Origin: Streptomyces sp. NBC_01551
Lineage (GTDB): Bacteria > Actinomycetota > Actinomycetes > Streptomycetales > Streptomycetaceae
Direction: 5' to 3'
Assembly (NCBI RefSeq): GCF_026339935.1
Contig: NZ_JAPEPX010000001.1
Location: 2,881,001-2,945,000 of the forward strand
Length of the DNA: 64,000 bases
A program made the position numbers and the translations under genes. Shown here one piece after another: positions 1 through 6,876 of this stretch (position 1 is the first letter of the stretch; every line of letters begins with the position of its first letter). The notes under the pieces are model-generated. The model had not been told where the DNA came from. It did not search any database and saw nothing but the letters and a program-made list of their open reading frames with translations.

Positions 1-434
1 TCGAGCTGATCAACGACGGCACGCACCTGCACCCGGCCATGCTGGAGCTGGCCTTCCACCACGCGGGCGCGCACCGGGTGGCGCTGATCACCGACGCGAT
101 GGACGCGGCCGGCTTCGGCGACGGCACCTACCACCTCGGCCCGCTGGAGGTCGAGGTCAAGGACGGCGTCGCCCGCCTCGTCGAGGGCGGCTCGATCGCG
201 GGCTCCACCCTCACCCTGGACACCGCGTTCAAGCGGTCGGTCACCGTCGACAAACTGCCCGTCGAATCGGTGGTCCAGGCGATCTCCGCCAACCCGGCCC
301 GGCTGCTCGGCCTCTACGACCAGGTCGGCTCCCTGGAGCCCGGCAAGTACGCGGACCTCGTCGTCCTCGACGCCTCGTTCGACCTCAAGGGCGTCATGCG
401 GCGCGGCGAATGGATCGTCAGCCCGCTGCTCTGA
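1..434 (+). CDS. nagA: N-acetylglucosamine-6-phosphate deacetylase, C-terminal part (5' end outside window)
   Basis: The reading frame is open from the window edge (first whole codon at base 3), so this is the last ~143 residues of a longer protein. NagA removes the acetyl group from GlcNAc-6-phosphate in the cytoplasm, feeding amino sugar into glycolysis and cell-wall precursors. The segment ALITDAMDAAG carries the late metal/substrate Asp of the amidohydrolase fold. GGSIAGSTLTLDTA and the closing GSLEPGKYADLVVLD, typical of amidohydrolase C-termini, follow. In Streptomyces nagA belongs to the DasR regulon, but its promoter is not in view. A PfkB-type kinase follows after about 100 nt on the same strand and may be co-transcribed. 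Confidence 0.93.
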   Translation, partial: ELINDGTHLHPAMLELAFHHAGAHRVALITDAMDAAGFGDGTYHLGPLEVEVKDGVARLVEGGSIAGSTLTLDTAFKRSVTVDKLPVESVVQAISANPARLLGLYDQVGSLEPGKYADLVVLDASFDLKGVMRRGEWIVSPLL

Positions 435-535
435 GCGGGTCCCAGAAGGCGGCGGCCGGCCGGCGGGACTGGGCGGACCGCCGTCTGTTTGGCATGATCC
501 CGGCATCCCGGCAACCACCGAGACCGAGGCCTGCC

Positions 536-1459
536 ATGCTCCTGACCGTGACGCTCAACACCGCACTCGACGTCACCTACCGCGTACCGCGGCTGCGTCC
601 GCACACCTCGCACCGGGTCACCGAGGCGGCCGAACGCCCCGGCGGCAAGGGGCTGAACGTGGCCCGCGTGCTGGCCGCGCTCGGCCACGAGGTCACCGCG
701 ACGGGCTTCGCGGGCGGCCCGGTGGGCTCAGTCGTACGGGAGTTGCTCGCCGGCTCGCCCGGCGTGGTCGACGCCCTGGTGCCCTGCGCGGGCAGCACCC
801 GGCGCACGGTGGCCGTCGCCGACGCGGCCTCGGGCGACACCACCCAGTTCAACGAGCCCGGCCCGCTGATCAGTTCCGCGGAATGGGCGCGGTTCCTGGA
901 GCGCTACGAGAACCTGCTCGCCGGTGCCCGGGCCGTCGCCCTGTGCGGCAGCCTCCCGCCCGGTGTCCCCGTCGGCGCGTACGCCACGCTCGTACGGGCG
1001 GCCCGCGCGGCCGGCGTCCCCGTACTGCTCGACACCAGCGGCGAGGCGCTGCGCCGCGGGATCGCCGCCCGCCCCGAGATGATCAAGCCGAACGCGGCCG
1101 AGCTGGCGGAGCTGACCGGGGCCCGCGACCCGCTGCCCGCGATCCGAGACGCCCGCCGCCGGGGCGCCCACGCGGTGATCGCCTCCCTCGGCCCGGACGG
1201 GCTGCTCGCCGCCACCCCGCAGGGCACCTGGCAGGCGGCCCCGCCGCGCCCGCTGTCCGGCAACCCCACCGGAGCCGGCGACTCCGCCGTCGCCGGGCTG
1301 CTCTCCGCGCTCGCGGAGGGCCTGGACTGGCCGGAGCGCCTGGCCCGCGCGGTCGCCCTCTCGGCGGCCACGGTGCACGCCCCGGGCGCGGGCGAGTTCG
1401 ACGCCCGCACCTACGAGGAGCTCACCCGGAGCGTGACGGTCACCGCCGTCGGCTCCTGA
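536..1459 (+). CDS. PfkB-family sugar-phosphate kinase (1-phosphofructokinase/tagatose-6-phosphate kinase type)
   Basis: A 307-residue cytoplasmic ribokinase-fold kinase. The N-terminus (LTVTLNTALDVTYRV) and the early GGKGLNVARVLAALGH motif are those of the FruK/LacC branch, which phosphorylates sugar phosphates. The C-terminal signature NPTGAGDSAVAGLL contains the anion-hole GAGD with the catalytic Asp. The ATG at 536 is chosen because GAGG lies 6 nt upstream; the longer frame upstream runs back into nagA in another reading. Its place behind nagA suggests a role in amino-sugar or hexose-phosphate metabolism, but the exact substrate cannot be read from sequence. A 15-nt tandem repeat begins at its stop codon. 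Confidence 0.85.
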   Translation: MLLTVTLNTALDVTYRVPRLRPHTSHRVTEAAERPGGKGLNVARVLAALGHEVTATGFAGGPVGSVVRELLAGSPGVVDALVPCAGSTRRTVAVADAASGDTTQFNEPGPLISSAEWARFLERYENLLAGARAVALCGSLPPGVPVGAYATLVRAARAAGVPVLLDTSGEALRRGIAARPEMIKPNAAELAELTGARDPLPAIRDARRRGAHAVIASLGPDGLLAATPQGTWQAAPPRPLSGNPTGAGDSAVAGLLSALAEGLDWPERLARAVALSAATVHAPGAGEFDARTYEELTRSVTVTAVGS

Positions 1460-1516
1460 GCCGTCGGCGCCTGAGCCGTCAGCGGATGAGCCGTCAGCGG
1501 ATGAGCCGTCAGCGCC
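1457..1516. repeat. Four tandem 15-nt units spanning two convergent stop codons
   Basis: Units begin TGAGCCGTC at 1457, 1472, 1487 and 1502. The middle two are identical and the outer ones differ by 1-2 bases. The first TGA is the kinase stop, so each unit adds another in-frame stop. The last unit contains the stop (1509-1511) of the convergent CBM35 gene. It probably arose by slippage. Confidence 0.85.
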
Positions 1517-2546
1517 TGTGCCCCGCGCCCAGGTCCAGCTGGTCGAAGATCACGTCGCACTGGTCGCCGGCCTCACACGAGATCTTCATCGTGTTGGACC
1601 CCTTCTTGAGGTTGATCCACGCGAACGTGCGCGTCCAGCCCTTGTCCCAGGCCCCCGCCTCCGCCTTGGAGAAGTTGGCCAGGTTCAGGGACTGCGTCGG
1701 GTTCTGCCCGTTGACCGTGAGGGTGGCCTTCGCGTCCTTGCCGGGCACCGCGTAGTTCACGAACAGCGTGTACTTCCCGTCGGCCGGGATGTCCGCGGTC
1801 CAGGTCAGGGCCGCGCCCTGCTGGTTGAAGTTGCCGACGTACTGGCCGCCCGCGCTCTTCGCGCCCTGCACCGCGTTCTGCAGCACCGCGTTGCCGGTCA
1901 GCGTCATGCCCGAGCCCGACGCGTCGGCCTTGGGGAGCGGGGCCTGCGAAGCGGCCGGCGAGCTGCTCGGCTTCGTGTCGTCGGACTTCTTCGGCGAGGC
2001 CGACTGCTGCTGGCCGTTCGCCTGGTCCTTGCCGCCCTTGGCCTTGTCGCCGTCCTTGTCGCCGAACGCCACGGCCGCGCCGATGCCGATCGCGACGGCG
2101 GCGACCACCGCGACCGCCGCGATGAGCATGCCGCGGCGGCTGGAGCCGCCACCGCCGCGCCCGCCGCGCGGCGCGGGCGCCTGGGGCGGGGGAGCCTGCT
2201 GCTGCGGCGGAACGCCGTAGCCGCCCGCCTGAAGGGCCTCGGGGGCCTGGTACTGGGCCTGGTAGCCGGGCTGCTGCGGCTGCGGGCCCTGCTGGTGGGG
2301 GACGGGGCCGCGCTGGCCGCCGTACGTCCGCTCACCAACCGTGCGCACCTGGTTGTACGAGGTACGGGGGACACCGGGCTGCGCACCGGGCTGCCCGCCG
2401 ACCGTCTGGCCGGGGTAGCCGTATCCGCCTGACGTGGGCGGGGTGGCACCGGCGGCCTGGCCGTCCGCGTAGAGGTAGCCGAACGGGTCGTCGTCCTCGG
2501 GCTTGTTCGCCCCACCGTGCGGGCCGTTGTTCGCGGGCGTCGTCAT
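1509..2546 (-). CDS. Membrane-anchored protein with C-terminal CBM35/CBM6-like carbohydrate-binding domain
   Basis: A 345-residue protein in three parts. Residues ~1-135 are a Gly/Pro/Gln-rich cytoplasmic region. One transmembrane helix follows after SSRRG (LIAAVAVVAAVAIGIGAAVAF, about residues 140-162). Then comes a Lys/Ser-rich extracellular linker and a C-terminal beta-sandwich module with the CBM35/6 pattern (ALTWTADIPADGKYTLFVNYA near its start, IFDQLDLG at its end). No catalytic domain is present, so a role in binding cell-surface or environmental glycans is inferred. Two Cys near the end (ISCEAGDQCD) could form a disulfide outside the membrane. It converges with the upstream kinase. 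Confidence 0.75.
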   Translation of the reverse strand: MTTPANNGPHGGANKPEDDDPFGYLYADGQAAGATPPTSGGYGYPGQTVGGQPGAQPGVPRTSYNQVRTVGERTYGGQRGPVPHQQGPQPQQPGYQAQYQAPEALQAGGYGVPPQQQAPPPQAPAPRGGRGGGGSSRRGMLIAAVAVVAAVAIGIGAAVAFGDKDGDKAKGGKDQANGQQQSASPKKSDDTKPSSSPAASQAPLPKADASGSGMTLTGNAVLQNAVQGAKSAGGQYVGNFNQQGAALTWTADIPADGKYTLFVNYAVPGKDAKATLTVNGQNPTQSLNLANFSKAEAGAWDKGWTRTFAWINLKKGSNTMKISCEAGDQCDVIFDQLDLGAGHRR

Positions 2547-2614
2547 CGCAGGTCACTCCTTTCGACCCCCGGGAGCCTACCCCGAACAGGTGCGCCCACG
2601 GGCGATCGATCGCC

Positions 2615-4339
2615 TCAGCCCGCCCTGCGGTGGGCCTTGGAACGCGACCTCTTCTCGATGTACATCCGCTGGTCGGCGGAGCGCAGCACCTCGTCCGCGG
2701 ACATCCCGCAGCTCGCCCAGCCGATGCCGAAACTGGCTCCCACCCGCACCGCGCGGCCGTCCACCCGGATCGGCGGGATGATCGCGTTGCGCAGCCGGAC
2801 CGCGAGATCGGCCGCGTCCGCCGCGCCCAGCCCGTCCGCGAGGACGACGAATTCGTCACCACCCAGCCGAGCGACGGTGTCACCGTCCCTGACGCCCGTC
2901 GTGAGCCGCCGGGCGACCTCGATCAGGACCGCGTCACCCGTGTGGTGCCCGAACCTGTCGTTGATCGACTTGAACCCGTCGAGGTCGCAGAAGAGCACCG
3001 CGAGCCCCTTCGTCCCGTCGTCGACGTCCGTCGCCGGCGCCACCGCGTGCACGTGGTGGTCGTACGGGCCCGCCTCGCCGGGAGCGCCCGCCGGCGGGCC
3101 GGACCCGGCGGGGCCCCCGGGGAAGTCGAAAGGGTCGTGCCCCGCGAAGGGGTGCGGGCCGTCGGGCTGAAAGCCGTGCTCGCCGGCACCACCCGCCTCG
3201 TGCCCGCCGCGCCCCTCGTAGGCGGCGTCGAGCGCCTCGATCGCCGTCGCCCGCGCGGACTGCGGCCGCCTGCACAGCCGCGCGCCGAGCCGGGAGCGCA
3301 GCTCGGCGCTGTTGGGCAGGCCGGTCAGCGAGTCGTGGCTGGCCCGGTGCGCGAGCTGCAGCTCGTGCCGCTTGCGCTCCTCGATGTCCTCGACGTGCGT
3401 GAGCAGGAAGCGCGGCCCGTCGGCGGCGTCCGCGACCACGGAGTTGCGCAGCGAGACCCACACGTAGCTGCCGTCGCGCCGCCCGAGCCGCAGCTCGGCG
3501 CGGCCGCCCTCGGCGGAGGTCCGCAGCAGCGTGCCGATGTCCTCGGGGTGGACCAGGTCGGAGAAGGAGTACCGGCGCAGCACCGACGCGGGCCGCCCCA
3601 GCAGCCGGCACAGCGCGTCGTTGGTCCGCAGCAGCCGCCCGTGCTGGTCGCCGCCCATCTCGGCGATCGCCATCCCGCTCGGCGCGTATTCGAACGCCTG
3701 CCGGAAGGACTCCTCGCTCGCGCGCAGCGCCTGCTGCTCTCGCTCCAGCCGCACCAGGGCCCGCTGCATGTTCGCGCGCAGCCTCGCGTTGCTGATCGCA
3801 ATCGCCGCCTGGAAGGCGTACATCTGGAGCGCCTCGCGCCCCCAGGCGCCGGGGCGGCGTCCGTTGCGGGGTCTGTCCACCGAAATGACACCCAGAAGTT
3901 CCCCGCCGGTCGCGTACATGGGCGCGTAGAGCCGGTCCTCGGGGTGCCATTCGTCCTCGAACCGCGGATCGGGGCCGTCGGTGTGCCACTGCGGTACGTC
4001 GTCCTCCAGCAGCACCCAGCCCTCGCTGTGCGGGATGAAGCGGAGCCCGTCCCAGTTCTCACCCATCGTCAGACGGCGGTCCCAGGAGGCGCGGGAGCCG
4101 ACCCGGCCGGTGATCAGGGCCTCGGCCGCGGGGTCGCCGGCGAAGGCGGCGACGACGAGATCACCGTCGGGGCGTACGAGGTTGACACAGGCGAGTTCGT
4201 AGCCGAGCCCCACGACGATGCCGTCCACGACGGTCTGCAGAGTGTCCGCCAGGCTCCTGGCCGTGTTGAGCTCGGCCACCACCCGGTGCAGCTGCCGCAG
4301 GGTCGCAAGACGGACGTACGGCTCCGACTCGGTCTCCAT
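2615..4339 (-). CDS. cdgB: Diguanylate cyclase CdgB (GAF-PAS-GGDEF)
   Basis: A 574-residue cytoplasmic enzyme that makes c-di-GMP from two GTP. The order is an N-terminal GAF domain (~20-170), a short coiled coil, a PAS/PAC module (~195-315) and a GGDEF domain. The active motif RLGGDEF is intact (GGDEF at ~493-497) and is preceded five residues earlier by RDGD, an RxxD inhibitory site, so product feedback is expected. A low-complexity Gly/Pro/His insert separates the first GGDEF helix from its core. The ATG at 4339 has GGGGAGAG at good spacing; upstream ATGs at 4384 and 4420 have no ribosome site. The sequence matches the CdgB that controls aerial development in S. coelicolor, as I recall it. 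BldD- and Crp-like sites lie upstream. Confidence 0.9.
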   Translation of the reverse strand: METESEPYVRLATLRQLHRVVAELNTARSLADTLQTVVDGIVVGLGYELACVNLVRPDGDLVVAAFAGDPAAEALITGRVGSRASWDRRLTMGENWDGLRFIPHSEGWVLLEDDVPQWHTDGPDPRFEDEWHPEDRLYAPMYATGGELLGVISVDRPRNGRRPGAWGREALQMYAFQAAIAISNARLRANMQRALVRLEREQQALRASEESFRQAFEYAPSGMAIAEMGGDQHGRLLRTNDALCRLLGRPASVLRRYSFSDLVHPEDIGTLLRTSAEGGRAELRLGRRDGSYVWVSLRNSVVADAADGPRFLLTHVEDIEERKRHELQLAHRASHDSLTGLPNSAELRSRLGARLCRRPQSARATAIEALDAAYEGRGGHEAGGAGEHGFQPDGPHPFAGHDPFDFPGGPAGSGPPAGAPGEAGPYDHHVHAVAPATDVDDGTKGLAVLFCDLDGFKSINDRFGHHTGDAVLIEVARRLTTGVRDGDTVARLGGDEFVVLADGLGAADAADLAVRLRNAIIPPIRVDGRAVRVGASFGIGWASCGMSADEVLRSADQRMYIEKRSRSKAHRRAG

Positions 4340-4437
4340 TGCTCGCTCTCCCCGAGACCTCGACAGCAACTCCAGGATTGTCATCGGCGTTTCGTTGCGG
4401 TGTCCCGCCCACTGAATCACAGTGAGCTGTGCGGCAG

Positions 4438-4450
4438 GTACACAGGGTCA
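4438..4450 (-). promoter_or_regulatory. BldD-like operator upstream of cdgB
   Basis: On the minus strand this reads TGACCCTGTGTAC and fits the BldD consensus TnACnC(A/T)GnGTnA at every fixed position except the last. It lies about 100 nt before the cdgB start. cdgB is an established BldD target in Streptomyces, which supports the assignment. Confidence 0.65.
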
Positions 4451-4465
4451 ACAAATCTTGCTGTC

Positions 4466-4481
4466 TGTGACTTAAGTCACA
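4466..4481. promoter_or_regulatory. Crp-type palindrome TGTGACTTAAGTCACA
   Basis: A perfect 16-bp palindrome that equals the classical Crp site TGTGA-N6-TCACA and also fits the Streptomyces form GTG-N6-GNCAC. It lies 127 nt upstream of cdgB and about 160 nt before the divergent flavin reductase, so it could serve either gene. Confidence 0.65.
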
Positions 4482-4518
4482 TGAGATGGATAATGGCGCG
4501 CACCAGGGAAGTCCTCAC

Positions 4519-4532
4519 TGGGAGCGCTCCCC
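4519..4532. promoter_or_regulatory. CebR/LacI-type operator, 13 of 14 bases
   Basis: TGGGAGCGCTCCCC differs from the CebR box TGGGAGCGCTCCCA only in the last base; the inner 12 bases are a perfect palindrome. It sits in the cdgB/flavin reductase intergenic region. Other LacI-family regulators could bind the same core. Confidence 0.5.
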
Positions 4533-4641
4533 CTCGTTCTCGGGAGCAAACGCTACGCCCGGGCCTAGGCCGAGGGGCGGGGACACGGCTCGTACCAGGG
4601 CCCGATGTGCGGCGCGAGGGGGCGAGACTAGCGTTCCGAGG

Positions 4642-5205
4642 GTGCCGAACACGACCCTTGTACCCAACCCCGTACCGACCCCCCATCCTGAGGGGGTGAG
4701 CAACGACGAGTTCCGGGCGGCGATGTCCCGGCTGGCCGCGGGTGTCTGCCTGATCACCGCGCACGAGCCCGCGCTGACGGCCGACGGCCCGTCCGGCGAG
4801 GACGTGGGCATGACGGCGACCGCGTTCCTGTCGGTGTCCCTGGACCCGCCGCTGGTCCTGGCCAGCATCCGCGAGGGCTCGCGGATGGACGACCTGCTGG
4901 AGGAACAGCCGCTGTGGGCGGTCTCCGTCCTGGCGGACAGCCAGCTCCAGGTCGCGGGCCGGTTCGCCATGAAGGGCCGGATCAGCGACCGCCTGCTCTT
5001 CCAGGACCTCCCCCACACCCGCGGCGAGGTCTCGGGCGCCCTGCTCCTGACGGGCGCCCTCGCCACCCTGGAATGCCGCACGGAATCCCGCGTCCCGGCG
5101 GGCGACCACACCCTGGTCGTCGCCCGCGTCCTGACGTCGACCCTCCCGAACCCGGACGCACCCCCGCTGACGTACTTCCGAGGCCGCTACCGGCACTTGG
5201 CGTAG
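4642..5205 (+). CDS. Flavin reductase family protein (FMN-binding split barrel)
   Basis: About 187 residues from a GTG at 4642. The core EFRAAMSRLAAGVCLITA, then GMTATAFLSVSLDPPLVLASI, is the typical flavin-reductase/HpaC fold, which uses NAD(P)H to reduce FMN or FAD for partner monooxygenases or acts alone. The C-terminus ends PLTYFRGRYRHL as usual. A second GTG at 4696 would remove 18 Pro-rich residues; neither start has a clear ribosome site. TAGCGT 6 nt before 4642 suggests a leaderless message. It stands alone, with no monooxygenase neighbour, and shares a regulator-rich upstream region with cdgB. Confidence 0.8.
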   Translation: MPNTTLVPNPVPTPHPEGVSNDEFRAAMSRLAAGVCLITAHEPALTADGPSGEDVGMTATAFLSVSLDPPLVLASIREGSRMDDLLEEQPLWAVSVLADSQLQVAGRFAMKGRISDRLLFQDLPHTRGEVSGALLLTGALATLECRTESRVPAGDHTLVVARVLTSTLPNPDAPPLTYFRGRYRHLA

Positions 5206-5310
5206 CCCTGCCCGGCCCCGTCGGCGTGTGGGGCGCGGGGGTACCTCCGGACGGAGTCCCGGGGAGGGCCCGGGGCGGAGCCCCGGCAACGGCGCCGCAG
5301 GAGGAGCCGG

Positions 5311-5736
5311 CTACCAGTCCCGCCCCGTACGGCCCCGCTTCGTCTCGCCCCGGGCCTTCTTCTCCCGGAGCCGGCGCTCATTGATCCCGCGGGGGATCTT
5401 CGTCGCGCGACGCGGCCTCGGCGGCGGCGCCGTGGCCTCGGCCAGCACGGCCGCCAGCCGGACCAGCGCCATCTCCCGGTTGCGGAACTGCGACCGGTGC
5501 TCGGACGCCCGGACCGTCAGCACCCCGTCCACCAGGCGGGACGCCAATCGCTCCAGCGCCCGTTCCTTCCACACCTCCGGCAGCGCCTTCGTGGCACCGA
5601 CGTCGAACAGGAGCTCCACCCGCGAGTCCGAGGTGTTCACGTGCTGCCCACCCGGCCCGGAGGATCGCGAGAACCGCCAGGCGAGCTCCCCCTCGGGGAG
5701 CACGACCGAACCGCGGATGACATAGGGACCAGGCAT
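5311..5736 (-). CDS. arfB: Alternative ribosome-rescue factor ArfB (peptidyl-tRNA hydrolase domain)
   Basis: 141 residues with the RF-1-type catalytic loop SRSSGPGGQHVN; the GGQ (residues 29-31) hydrolyses peptidyl-tRNA in the ribosomal centre. The basic C-terminal tail (RRLREKKARGETKRGRTGRDW) is the part that enters the empty mRNA channel of stalled ribosomes in ArfB/ICT1 proteins. Length fits ArfB rather than full release factors, which are over 350 residues. The start has AGGGGG immediately upstream. The 105 nt before 5311 hold only a GC-rich hairpin-forming stretch typical of Streptomyces gene ends. Confidence 0.9.
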   Translation of the reverse strand: MPGPYVIRGSVVLPEGELAWRFSRSSGPGGQHVNTSDSRVELLFDVGATKALPEVWKERALERLASRLVDGVLTVRASEHRSQFRNREMALVRLAAVLAEATAPPPRPRRATKIPRGINERRLREKKARGETKRGRTGRDW

Positions 5737-5883
5737 GCCCCCTATGATCGGCCCCCGCCCCGCTCCCCGTCACGCGCATTTACGGACCGCGAGGAACCTC
5801 GCGCCCCCCTCCCCGCGTTATAGGGACAGCGGTAACTTGGCCACATCTCGCGGTCATGCGACTCAGAAGGGACACCAGTCAAA

Positions 5884-6459
5884 ATGGCAGTAAGCCTGTC
5901 CAAGGGCGGCAACGTCTCGCTTTCCAAGGAGGCCCCCGGCCTCAGCGCCGTCACGGTCGGCCTCGGCTGGGACACCCGCACGACCACCGGCGTCGACTTC
6001 GACCTCGACGCGTCCGCCATCGCGGTCAACGCGACCGGCAAGGTCGTCTCCGACGGCCACTTCGTGTTCTTCAACAACAAGACCACCCCGGACGGCACCA
6101 TCGTCCACACCGGTGACAACCGCACCGGCGAGGGCGCCGGCGACGACGAGGCCATCAACGTCAACCTCGCCGGTCTCCCGGCCGACGTCGACAAGATCGT
6201 CTTCCCGGTCTCCATCTACGACGCCGAGTCCCGCAGCCAGAACTTCGGCCAGGTCCGCAACGCGTACATCCGCGTCGTGAACCAGGCCGGCGGCTCCGAG
6301 ATCGCCCGCTACGACCTCTCCGAGGACGCGGCGACCGAGACCGCCATGGTCTTCGGCGAGCTCTACCGCAACGGTGCGGAGTGGAAGTTCCGCGCCGTCG
6401 GCCAGGGCTACGCCTCGGGCCTCACCGGCATCGCCCAGGACTTCGGCGTCAACGTCTGA
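5884..6459 (+). CDS. terD: TerD-family tellurium/stress-resistance protein
   Basis: A 191-residue complete TerD domain protein. It starts [18 protein letters not shown] and has the Ca-binding acidic segments [12 protein letters not shown] and [10 protein letters not shown], then [11 protein letters not shown]. TerD proteins bind calcium through these Asp clusters and act in the cytoplasm or at the membrane in stress responses, tellurite resistance and, in Streptomyces, normal development. The gene stands alone with a strong terminator 27 nt downstream. An AAGGGA lies about 12 nt before the ATG. Confidence 0.93.
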   Translation: MAVSLSKGGNVSLSKEAPGLSAVTVGLGWDTRTTTGVDFDLDASAIAVNATGKVVSDGHFVFFNNKTTPDGTIVHTGDNRTGEGAGDDEAINVNLAGLPADVDKIVFPVSIYDAESRSQNFGQVRNAYIRVVNQAGGSEIARYDLSEDAATETAMVFGELYRNGAEWKFRAVGQGYASGLTGIAQDFGVNV

Positions 6460-6485
6460 GTCGGCCGAACCCGCTGAACGGCTCG

Positions 6486-6519
6486 CGAAGCCCCCTCCCC
6501 CGTCCGGGAGGGGGCTTCG
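6486..6519 (+). terminator. Intrinsic terminator after terD
   Basis: A perfect 14-bp stem (CGAAGCCCCCTCCC with its complement) and a 6-nt loop, without a U-run, as is usual in Streptomyces. Confidence 0.85.
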
Positions 6520-6533
6520 CTACCGTTCGGCAG

Positions 6534-6812
6534 GTGATCCTCCAGCCGCTCGTCCCCGTCGACGGCGCCCTCCCGTGGATCGGCCTCCTCCTCGTCGACG
6601 CGGCCGCGCACCGCGAGGGGCACGGCCGCACCGTCGCCGCCGCGGTCGAGGACCGCTTCCGCGCGGCGGGACGAACCGGCGTACGACTGGCCGTACTCGA
6701 CAACAACCCGCGGGCCCTCGCGTTCTGGCGGGCGCAGGGGTACGGCGTGCTGCGCCACGGCGAGGACCGCGAGCTGAAACGCCCCTGCACGGTCCTGCGC
6801 AAGGCGCTGTGA
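6534..6812 (+). CDS. Short GNAT-type acetyltransferase, probably N-terminally truncated
   Basis: 92 residues from a GTG at 6534. It contains the acetyl-CoA-binding part of the GNAT fold: an AAHREGHGRTVAAAVE segment resembling motif A, followed by VLDNNPRALAFWRAQGYGV, the usual motif B. The N-terminal strands present in normal family members of 140-170 residues are absent, and terD with its terminator lies directly upstream. It may be a decayed remnant or a minimal protein. TACCGT 7 nt before the GTG could drive a leaderless mRNA, so expression is possible. Confidence 0.55.
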   Translation: MILQPLVPVDGALPWIGLLLVDAAAHREGHGRTVAAAVEDRFRAAGRTGVRLAVLDNNPRALAFWRAQGYGVLRHGEDRELKRPCTVLRKAL

Positions 6813-6876
6813 ACCGGGTGGGCGCCGGGGCGTCTGCCGGGGGCGTTGAGCACGGTTGCGCTTGGCGCGGGGGCGT

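Noticed and set aside
2630..4699. Very long open frame on the plus strand opposite cdgB
   Set aside because: Arg/Val/Pro/Gln-rich shadow of cdgB with no family features; high GC gives long antisense frames.
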